Assembly: GCF_037975245.1 (NCBI RefSeq)
Contig: NC_092566.1
Span: 3,470,001-3,534,000 of the forward strand
DNA length: 64,000 nucleotides
Source of the DNA: Apostichopus japonicus
Taxonomy: Eukaryota > Echinodermata > Holothuroidea > Aspidochirotida > Stichopodidae
Direction of reading: 5' to 3'
Within the stretch, counting starts at the first letter, position 1. Every line of letters begins with the position of its first letter. This document shows positions 37,807-64,000 of this stretch, piece by piece. Under the pieces are notes generated by a model, which was not told the origin of the DNA, ran no database searches, and worked only from the letters and a program-made list of their open reading frames with translations. A program made the translations under genes and the position numbers.

Positions 37807-39503
37807 TCGCTAATGGTTGAAGCTGATGACTGGTCATTTAATGAAAATGACTACGTAAGCAAAACGTGGTTACACAGTGCTGTTTTGTGTCTCGTGGGAC
37901 ACGCTTTGTTTTTAAGGGGAAAAGTACCCCCAAATGTGTCCCTTTTCATAAATAAACATATGTTGCTGTTGTTAATTTAAATTACTCATTTTACCAACTT
38001 TGGTAATGAAAAAGTTTCATTTTTGTTATTAACAAATTGAAATTAAGGACAAATTAAGGAGAAATTATGGACACTGTTATGAGAAAGCGCCGTTTGTTGA
38101 AATATTACAAAAAGTATAAAAAATAGCCCTTTTAAAAGAAAAGAAAAGAAAAAAGAAAAGAAACAAGAACAAGAACTTTCAAATACTGGATTTTATGCTA
38201 CAGAAAGCAAACAGGGGTCCATTTTGCCTTCATGAGGTGATTTTGCGGCGACTTGCTTCCTCAAATCATAATGAAAGCCCCACGTCCCACTGCGCTTTGA
38301 CGTTTGTACCCCCACCCTCCCTCTTCCACGATATATAAGGTCAAATCTCATTGCAATATATTACCCTGTTATCAGAGGGATACCTCGCACCGTTCTGTAT
38401 AACTTATCGATGAGCTGTTAAACTACTCATCGCTAACGACTTCAAAAGCCTTTTTTTTTTCACACGTTCATAGTACAAGCACAAGTCAACAATGATATTG
38501 CATATTTTGCGAGACAATACCACTGACTTGATACTAATAAAGATTGTTTAAGGCACCACCGCCTAATTGACAGCGTCATTACAGTGCTAATAAGGGTAAC
38601 AATGACCCATATGATTGTTCCATAGAAAAACTTTCTGCCTCACTGCTTTCATCCCGAAAGGCACAAAACCCTGCGAACTCACGGTTGTTCTGTAAGATTT
38701 TAATTTTCGAAATTGTTGTTGTGAAAATCTAGTTGTATACATTTTGACTATGGACGTGCTGCTTTTACCTAACTTGCGAAAACCGCGCAAACCAATGAAT
38801 TCAAATCACAAGAAATCATGACGTCACCAGGTACGGCTCCGTGACTAAACAAAACCGCTTGTTATATGCAGGTACCATACCCAGAATTAGGTAAGTGTAT
38901 GTTCCCCTAGAAGGTAACCGGGAAAAGTCCTTAAAGGACCCACTGGCAGTTTGTGAGTGATCATCATTCATTTTCATGATTGGATGACTGAAGGTGGTTT
39001 AAGAAAATCATGGGTGAAACAAGAAGATTCCGAAGCGACAGCTGGCATATGGGCTGGGAGCACTATGGTAAACTTTGAGCTCTTCTAGCTCAAAATCTAA
39101 ACGGTCATGGTGGCAAAAGTTGAATGCGCTGTTATAGCCCAAGCCATCAGCTATCATATGGTGGGTAGGAAATGTCAGTTGAAAACTTCTATCTATGCTC
39201 TAGCCGCCTTGGAAAGTGACGAGTTTAGTGTGTCAGTGGAAGCAATTAATTGTGGTGTGACACCTGCATGAGAGTCACGGTGAAAATTCATCTGTATTGG
39301 CTCAAAATATGCTAGAAAGTGAATTTATGGTCACTCATGCTCAAGCTTGAGCACATTTCACAGCTAACCTTCAAATCCACCGCCTACATCATCACCCTCC
39401 CCCCGGCCTGTACAAAGAACAAAGAAAGGTATATTTCTACAACTCACCCAATATTTATAACTGGGTCTCTATATAGGGCCCGTTGTTATGCACACGTGGT
39501 TAC

Positions 39504-41540
39504 AGTCTCGATGTAAGAGGACTGGGTATATGAGAGGGCCACATCAGTTCCGCGAAATAAAATCTTGGGTTTTTTTTATTACACACTGAGGCTTTATCAG
39601 GTGTGACACTTTCACATGGTTGAAATTTTTAAATTATTATCCATTTCAGCATATAATTAATTATACGTCTAATGTCAATTCATCATCAACGATGTAAATC
39701 AAAATGTTCCAGTTCCTCTGAGAGCCAGAAAATGTATAAGCTTATCACTGTCCCGATGTAAGGGGACTTGGTATATGAGATAACCGTTTATCAAATCATC
39801 GAAATAATTGTTTTTTTTAAATATTTTTTATGCTGAGGCCTCTATCGCCTGTGACACTTCTAAATATGTGCATAGGCTATCCACCCAATGGCAGCAGTTC
39901 AATGTTTAAATTTCCATCCATGTTCAGCATGTAGTTTAAATATTCTTGTCCAATACTCAATACATCGTCAACGATTTCAATGAAACAGGGGCGTATCCAG
40001 GATTTTCCAATAGGGGGGGCGCCAGGCATGAATGATCGCCGTCCTGGGGTATGGGTCTAAGCGGAGGGGTGTACAATTTTTGCTTTCAAAGAAGGGCTGA
40101 AATGCAAAATGGTGTCATATGTATGGGCGGCGATCCGTACTTCCGAGGGGGGGGGGGGGGAGGGATATGACCTTGTTGACTATCTAAGCGTAGCGCCACC
40201 ATGAGTTGGCGCGAAGCGTACAAGAAAATTTTGGGATTAACAAACCCTCTAGATGGCCGGAAACGGCACTTCCCGAGGTTTCCAAGCGGCATATACCCAA
40301 CTTTAAAATAGGGATGTCATGTCCGAAATATCTCATGATCAGGATCCAAAATACTTTTTTTTTTTAATTTCGGGTGTTATTTTGGGAAAATTGCCCCTGT
40401 CAATCTTGTTTCAGGCGCAACGTTAGAATGTTCGAGAGCTCTGTTATATTATTCGATGAAGAAAATGGCCTCATGCAGGCTATTATAGGCCTATACACAT
40501 GCAATACACAATTACGCATAGTTACATTCCTAGGTACCGATTGCTAGGGCATCCAGGTGAAACGTGTATTAAGCATTACCCTGGTTACATGAGATTCTCA
40601 GCTGTTCGAGGGAACATGTACGTGTGTAGGCCTACTATAGGGCCTATATGAATACTATGAGGGTGCATATATGTACTATATCAATACCGTGGGCGCAATA
40701 ATACATTTTGTTGTTATAGGGCCAATGAAGCCTACAGTCAACTATTTTTGCTTTATAAAGACGCTTTATTTGAAAAGATCGCACTGCGTTTATGGTAGGC
40801 GAGAAATGAAGCTAAAAAAGAGCCGTACATTAACGAAGATGCATAAATGTAGGCATGAAAATATTCTTATCCCTGGCATTTGGTGGGGGGGGGGGGGAAT
40901 ATGGTGCATTACATCCCCTCCACCCATTTTCATGGGGGGATATATCCCCCCTCCACCCAGGATCGCCGCCCATGGCCATATGTGATCCATTTTTCGACCT
41001 TAATAATAAGCAACATTTCCAGTAAATATGGACACAAAATGCACAATTTAGTATGGCTGGCATGTCATTTAGTGTTTATAGTGATAATACAAACACAATT
41101 ACCATCTATGTTTCTAAAACTATTATGCCGCCGAACTTCGTCAGAACCTTTTTTTTGGCAAACAAAAAATAAAGCATACGGGAGGGGGGGGGGGGGTTGA
41201 GCGATCACCGACATCTCACATAAAGGTCGTCATCAATTTTTTTTTTTTTTTTTTTTTGCTAAACTTTTTTTTTTTTTGGTGACGGCCAATAGGGGGGGCG
41301 CGCGCCTGTTGCGCCCCCCCCCCTGGATACGCCCCTGATGAAATGTTCCAGTTCTGGAAAGAGCCAGAAAATGTTGAAATAATCCCATTCCCTGTGAGGG
41401 GTCTGGTAAATGAGAGCTCCACCGCGAAGTAAAATTTGAGGTTTTCATGCTGAGAGCTCTAGCAAGTATTATTTCTCGTCCAATGTCAATAGATCACCAA
41501 TGACAGCAATGAATGTTACCATTCCCTTGAGAGCCAGTCA
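39504..41540. repeat. Degenerate ~250-bp tandem repeat interrupted by the 1.35-kb element
   Basis: The phrase gatgtaagaggactgggtat (about 39509) recurs in altered form near 39757 and about 41390. Each is followed by tgagag/tgagat, a cgaaataa-like word and a gctgag word. The TIR element splits the second unit. Confidence 0.5.
39986..41337. mobile_element. 1.35-kb TIR element with ATGAAA target duplication
   Basis: The left end CAGGGGCGTATCCAGG and right end CCTGGATACGCCCCTG are perfect inverse complements. ATGAAA flanks both (39980-39985 and 41338-41343). Inside are poly-G/C and poly-T runs and a part (about 40180-40280) shared with 14760-14870. No long reading frame is present, so it is non-autonomous or composite. 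Confidence 0.75.
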
Positions 41541-44500
41541 ATTTTAAAATGGCGCACGAAAACAAAAAACCTGCTCCCGGGCTCGCTGTACAAATTCTCC
41601 GCCGTGTACGGTACATCATGGGCAGATTGTATTTGGAAGCACGTGTTCTTCTTATTCTTGTGTCTTCTCAATCTGCCTATTCAGATAAATACTTTACTAC
41701 TTTATCCTATTGTCATGGAAATTTGTTTAAGCAAATTCTCAGTCGACGGAAATTGTGTAATTACGTAATACAATCAGTGGATCATCTTCAGTTTAATGAT
41801 CTCATACATTCATTCTAGGGACAGATTACTGTACGGCCCCTATCCACTCCCTTCCACAGCTGCAGTAGTGTACCCCTCCAAGAGCGCAACCTCGTATACG
41901 TTTGGGGTGATATACTCCCCCCCCCCACGAAATATCAAGGGGGTCATCGTCTCCCACTGGCATACAGAATATTTTGTTTAAAAAATCCTACAATCTAAAG
42001 TCGAAATTTCTGCAACATTTTTTAAAACGTTGCAACCACAGTCTCTGATAGACCTTCCCCACTATGACAGTCCACCCCGTCCCTACCGTCCGTGGTATGC
42101 GATCATTTATGAGCTTTGTTCAGTGAAGTTCTTTTCGACACTTGAATCCTCAACCCCCCTTCCAACACATACAATGCGAGCAAACATACAAACAAAACAC
42201 AGACAGACACACATACAATTATTGTTATACTGGAACAGAAAGGACTAAGATCTTTCCCCTGCTTTAAACAGCGCATGGTTTCAATTCACAGCACCGTCGC
42301 GGATGAAGAAGTTGGTGCTAACGTGCTTCCCATAAATTTGCTACAAAAATGGTCCTCCGATCATGCATTAAAGAACATGCGTTGATGGCGCTCTTCTTTA
42401 ATGAGACCACTATATTTATAACGAGTAAAAAATAAAAATAAAATGTGCAAAAATTACCGACACGGAAGACTTTGAAAAGACCTTCAGGAAAGTTTAAATT
42501 TTTATATTTTCAATTGTGAACATAATTCGCTTTAGGACCTGACACTGCGATCCTAGCAGGCAATTTATTAACAAAGGACTTAGGCAGGGAATTCATTACA
42601 AGGGAATTAGGGGAAAATTGCACGAACTGACCATAGATAGAAGAGTATAAGCCTACAACCGGGGGAAAAAGCCAGTTTGTTCTAGGACGTTTTCTTCTGT
42701 CAAAGGAAAGATACAGGGTTTACGCCTTCTTTCATTTTCTCAAAGTACCAAATGAAGGATAAATACAATACATAAGAAAACAAGCAACAACAACGCTAGT
42801 ATAGAGATTCTGAAATTTATTTGAGAATATACAGATATTTTGAAATCAACAAAAACAGCAATATGATAGAAAAGGTAATACAACTCTGACATTTCCAGAT
42901 TCGGGGTGTGGTGGGGTTGTTGGGGGTTACGATGACATACTAAGACACCCCCCCCCCAAAGAAAGGGCATTCCAGTGTATGGTGATTAGGCCATGTGTGT
43001 GTGTGTGTCATTTGAACGGAATGATATGCATTAAATTATGAAAGCAAACGTTCCCAAATTGATGAGGGTGTGTGTGTGGGGGGGGGGAGGGGGGTGTTGA
43101 AGAGGGGTAGAAGGGGCATCCTGCACCTTCACACAAATTAACAATCAAACGATTAATGCCACTTTTGATGGTGAACTTGCCAGAAAGGCTGATAAGTTCA
43201 CCGTACAAGTAGAAATGTGTCGTACCAGACAATCTTCAGGACTGCAAGTCCTCGTATGACATACACAATTCAATTTTGTCCCCACCAACATTATTATCAC
43301 GCTTGACGAGTCTATCAAATGTAGATGAAATACCATGAGAATAAGCAATAGAGGAATGAATTCTGCTTATTATTTAGTGGAAAAATCAAAAAGGAACAGA
43401 AGACCATCTTTTTCTGTAAGGGCGCGGGCGGGGGGGGGGGGGGGGCTGGCTTGAATGTCAACGTGCACAGATGGAAGTTTATATACTTCGATAATTGAGG
43501 CAATTTCAGACCATTTAAGAGCTAAGGAGCAGCATGATAAAATTTGTTTACTAGTGAATAAAGAGACTATTTGCGAGTGTTGAAAAGTTCTGGCTCGCAA
43601 TGCTCAAGTTCTACATAATCTTTGGTTCGGCAAAATGGCCTCTGGACTGCCAACATGTCCGCTACACGCATAGAGGCAGTGTTCAGCTAGTTAGCATGTC
43701 TACGAAACTTAAGAGATTACATTAACGAATTAGTGTGTGAGTGAATCAACAGTGCATTTCTATAGAGTATGCCACCTGATAAATTTGACACATACACAAT
43801 TCTGTGGTAATGTGGCATGTAACAATACTAGTTCATGGAACATTCTGTTTCGGACAAATCACTTTCTTCAGATGTACTGACTGGATATGATAGAAAAAGT
43901 CTCCTGCATCACACATAAAGAACGAACGGAAGAAAATGAAAGCAATGAAAAAGAAAATATGGAAGAATGACTAAACATGTGACGGAATTAGAACGAAAGG
44001 CATGCCTCTTAAAACAGAGGATAAAATGGACCACTGCTGATATATGATATCAAAATCAATAAATTAAAGTGCTAAATAAGCCAAAATAGGTTAATTATTG
44101 ATCTATTAAATTACTACTGAAATACTGACAAATACTAATTACCAAAAATCGATCATTTTGCAAGTTAATTGTTATCTTGTTCGGAACAAATGTACCTTAA
44201 CATACCGCCATCTAAGGCCGGTATGGAATCACATTTTTCGCCCTTCCAATTCTTTAGTTACCTGTTTCTCGATTCACGGTGGTCATTTTGGAATATTTTT
44301 GCTGTCATTTCCTGAGAGATCACACAGAGGGTGGATAGTCAAAACAGTGTCTTAACCAAACACAAAAGATGCATCAAATAATTCCCCAAAGTTTAAGTAC
44401 ACATAGGAAATACCAAATTAAAAAAATTGGAATGTCACATCAAATCTTACAATAAAAGAGAAATACAAAATTCATGATAGCCAGTAAAATTGTCCCTTTC

Positions 44501-46078
44501 GTTTTGTTCGATGTAAGAAATATAAAGTACAAACTTTTTGTGACACTGTTTGTAAAGAAAGGAAAACTAGGAGTTTGAAACACCACTTATTTTCCACCTT
44601 TGCCAGTATTGATTTTACAATAGAGATAATCCAATAATAAATGCTCGAATGTGGATAATATTTCAAATTACCGTTAGTCACTATTAACACACCTTGTTAT
44701 TGTTACGATATGAAATCATCGTTTACATCCAAGCTCCCAGTAGAAGTTCCCTTCAATTTTGCTTTCTTTACACATTATTTTGTTGTGGACCACTGTTAAA
44801 TACACCAATAAAGCAATAAAGTATAACAATACAAATCATAAGACAGGAATCTCTGTAAATTTATAAAGTCACTTTTTTTGTAGGAAAACAAACTCATCAA
44901 AATTTCATTTTAGAAACAATTTTGGACTACTTCTATAATGTCCTTGTAAGGATTAAAGGATAACGGACTACTGGATTAAAAGCTAACCTTGAGGGATTTT
45001 AAATTGTTCAATTTATGAGAAAATCATGACAAAATAACAAAACAAAAACAAAACACTCTTACACCTATTGTGGAGTGCAAATCTTTCAAATAATCTCTTT
45101 TAAAAAATAATACTTCCCAATCTGCAGTTTTGATGCTATGGCTGAATCCCATGGGAGAAAAGTGAGAGAGAAGGGGGGGGTGGGTAGTTTTGGGCCATTT
45201 ACAACCAAAGTTTGCCTTTTCTATTCTTTTTTTCAACTCAAAAGCTGTGGGAATCATTTCATGGTCAAATCAATTACAAGAATCTAATCTCCGATTCCAC
45301 AAGAATTACTCCAGTCTTTCTTTGTGCTTCTATTGAGGTGATAAGTTAGTATTAAACGAGCCTTATCATTCACCCATAGAAACAGATTTGATCCATTTTG
45401 TACATGAAAAATGTTAATCTAGTTACATTTGATATGGAAATGATTTTAATCCAAACTTTTCTCTTCTTTATGTCATTTAAGCAACTTTTCTGAGTAGATT
45501 TGATTCAATATTAAAGTCCAATAAAAATGTTGGTCATTATATTGACTACTCAAGTTTAAATTCGAATAATGTTAATAAATAAAGTTAAAAAGTTTTGAAT
45601 AAAGTTAAAAGTCGAAAATTTGACTATATTTCCAATTTTGATTTTTTTCTTCTGAGATGGACATACCATTATGACAAAGTCGTAAATCAAAATATATGGT
45701 GACGTTTATTAGTTTGGTCGACCACAATATTAATTATGAGCAAATACAACAAGCTGCTGCTAGTTTACAAATACGTAATTCAAATGGGAAAATGTTCCAT
45801 GGATTTCCCCAATTGGCAGCATTTTGAACTTTCACCAATCGGCAGCATTTTTTTCATTTTTAGGGGGGGAAATGAACTTTCACTGAAAGTTGATGAATAA
45901 TGGGAAAGAAATGAAGAATATAGTGTAATTCTAACATCACAATATCAAAGAAGAATACACATGGAGCTTAAAGAGATTGTGGAATGTGGTCTGACAAGAT
46001 GGACTTCTGTGAAGAGAATTATCTGGAGTCAAAAACTCTCGACGACCGACAAAGGTGATGACATCTACTTTGATCGAA
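41541..46078. other. Gene-free interval and GFPT 3' flank
   Basis: AT-rich, with G/C homopolymers near 42950, 43080 and 43430. The part next to 46078 is the GFPT 3' UTR. No other exon is supported. Confidence 0.45.
45705..45710 (-). terminator. Possible polyadenylation signal of GFPT
   Basis: AATAAA on the minus strand about 370 bp past the GFPT stop at 46079. Other signals further on cannot be excluded. Confidence 0.3.
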
Positions 46079-61980
<15,902 letters not shown>

Positions 61981-63639
61981 CTTCATGGGTAGAAATGTTT
62001 CAAAATGGCTTTAGAAATAAAGTGACATTCACTCTCAACAAAAAGGGTAGCTGATTGCAAGCCTGGGAATCACTTATTGCAGTTTTGCAAAGTTAAATAA
62101 ACAATCTTGCTTTGTTTCCATATAGAAGCATAAGTTAATGTTCACATTCTATATGCAGTTTTGAGGTTCATGATGTTCGTTTGCTCATACAATACTTGTC
62201 AAGATGGTACAGATCCTTGCATGAAACTGCATTAGTTACTCTAATTCTTCTCATTTATGTACCAATTGCAAATTTTGCCTACGAGATACTTAACTGGAGA
62301 AATTATTCCCTGCCTGAGAGCATGCTTTACAGGACAAAAAAACCCTCTTTTTTTACAATTTTTTGTTACAAATTTTTCTTTTACCAAATAGTAGTAACAC
62401 TTTCATAAATGTTGGGCTACTTATGAATTTCTTGTGCAAATTGTTGTTGTCATAAAGTATATATTGGCTAATTTACAGGAATTTTGGATGAAATGAACTG
62501 TTCACCACTTTACTTGAAACAAATCCATTCATTACCTGAGTAAAACAAAAAACTAGTGTTGTTAGAAACTTTACTTGGCTGAGCTGTAAATTTTCACAAA
62601 AATGCATATAAACTATTGCAAAATTTTAAGTTTGCTAATATATTAAACACAAGTGAGAGAATGGAAAAGGTTAACAGTGACTTTATCATTAAGACAATGC
62701 AATACATAAAACTGACAATTGAACTATTTCTATGAATGGAACTTTCAACTTATATTTCAAAGAAAAGGTAATGCCAGAAAGACAGTGATCAGTACTTGGC
62801 AACTGTTCCCCGCAAAATGAAATGTAAATGTCTTGACTGGAAATGTATCGTCTAGTGGTGCCAAATTTGTCAAATTCGACACTTTCACAATGGCCATTGT
62901 TATTTTTGCAATAGAATTACAAACATGATATGAGAAGAAACTAATGCAAGGTAAGGCTATTATAATGCTTGTATTTATAACAGAAAGACCATGATTCTCA
63001 AAGTCATGAAATAAAAACAATTCAAACACACGGTTTACTCATTGAAATATGTTGCGTTTGATTGTTTTCTTTTCAAAACTTGGCAAACATATATTGTAAT
63101 TGATATTTGGAACAGTTTAGTATCGAAACCCAACTAAGAAAATCAGTCGATGCAAGTATTAAAGTAGAACACACATAGTTTGACAGATTGCAACGCCATT
63201 CTTTCACTGTTCTCCTACGTGGAACTAAAACTGTGACAGAGGAACAGTAACTGCCACATTCATGAGCAATGTTGCCACAGCTTTCCTTCTGTGTCTTGGG
63301 ATTAACACTACTGCGGTACCATTCTCCATGCTTAAAGCATGGTTATACCTGCAAAAACATAATCTGTTCTTTTATCCAACAAAATGTCAACAGAAATGAT
63401 GATGAAATTTAGGACAAACTTGGGAAGTTTACAAAACGGAAACAAACCCTCTTATAAATCACTAACTTTGTTGGAGGCTAAATATGCGGTACTGGATTAA
63501 ACGATTAATAAACCAGGTTGATTGGATAGGGTGAAAAATGGTTGATAACACACAGATTACTTGGGCTGAGATAATAACGTTGATAACAAAGGGCAAGGAT
63601 GTGAATATTGATGTTAACAATGTGAACACATACATATAA
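61981..63639. other. GFPT intron upstream of the first visible exon
   Basis: Both strands were scanned for the conserved YRGYDSAG-encoding exon end and it was not found. No other coding signal is apparent. Confidence 0.6.
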
Positions 63640-63895
63640 TAATAATCAGCAGTTATTTTTAAGACGCTTATAAGTGACCACAAATGTTGGAGAAGCCAGC
63701 AATTCAACATTTTATCTCAAATTTGGAATCTTTTCAGGTCATTCCAGGTTGTAAAAACCATAGATTACTCTTGGATGAAAAACCCACTTTACTACAGTAT
63801 GGTCTGGTCGGGCATCCAACACCAAACCTCCCAATTGCTAAGCCTTATTGCTTCGAATGCCACTGCCTTTATCCACTCGACCACAGCACCATCTT
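63640..63895 (-). repeat. tRNA-derived SINE, family 3 copy, upstream of the first visible GFPT exon
   Basis: It shares gtgaccacaaatgttggag, gaatcttttcag and tttatccactcgaccacagc with the other family 3 copies. A deletion removes the gggtggcttcc part. An ataataataat run again borders it. Confidence 0.65.
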
Positions 63896-64000
63896 AAACA
63901 GGTCAACAATGAAAGGCTGATGTTCACAATGCATGCAGAAGTTGCATATTTGAGGATGGATGTTCAAAATGTGAGCACAGATCATGTATGAAGGAGTGGA

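Noticed and set aside
43130-43250. Possible filamin/TRIM-like coding fragment (ELARKADKFTVQVE)
   Set aside because: It is a short single stretch with no splice partners found and weak resemblance only.
62041-64000. N-terminal GFPT exon
   Set aside because: No stretch encoding GIFAY or YRGYDSAG with splice sites was found on the minus strand, so it must lie outside the window.

Overview
This is animal nuclear DNA. It has spliced genes with GT-AG introns, is AT-rich, and is loaded with microsatellites, minisatellites, tRNA-derived SINEs and short TIR elements. The gene set is a non-visual (peropsin/RGR-type) opsin, a furin-type matrix metalloproteinase with a GPI-signal-like tail, and glutamine-fructose-6-phosphate aminotransferase. 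Together with the repeat style this suggests a marine invertebrate deuterostome, most likely an echinoderm (perhaps a sea cucumber). The species is inference and was not tested by any search.

Layout. 1-2726: repeat-rich flank with a 52-bp-arm hairpin set in TA microsatellites, plus a decayed copy of the opsin 3' coding end. 2727-11772 (minus): intact five-exon opsin of 331 residues with a 7.1-kb first intron holding SINEs and a GC-box array. 11773-19077: intergenic, with several TIR or foldback elements whose target-site duplications can be read, including a head-to-head pair at 15681-16596. 19078-27153 (plus): eight-exon MMP of 561 residues with an AP-1/CArG/TATA-like upstream region. 29092-31047 (minus): intronless 651-residue orphan gene with a recent in-frame 61-residue duplication. 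31048-46078: 15 kb without a recognisable gene, containing a polypurine tract, a 1.35-kb element with TIRs and TSDs, and dispersed repeats. 46079-61980 (minus): 16 coding exons of GFPT, from about residue 44 of the family to the stop. The exon or exons carrying the N-terminal catalytic cysteine lie beyond the right edge. One GFPT intron holds about 25 head-to-tail copies of a 73-bp repeat in perfect register.

The genes are unrelated in function: light sensing or retinal handling, extracellular matrix proteolysis, and entry to the hexosamine pathway. They are ordinary neighbours and not a cluster. No CRISPR, operon, phage or other prokaryotic system is present. The best leads are the opsin's altered NPxxY motif and duplicated C-terminal segment, the paired foldback elements sharing GACGTG, the in-register 73-bp intronic satellite, and the orphan gene.
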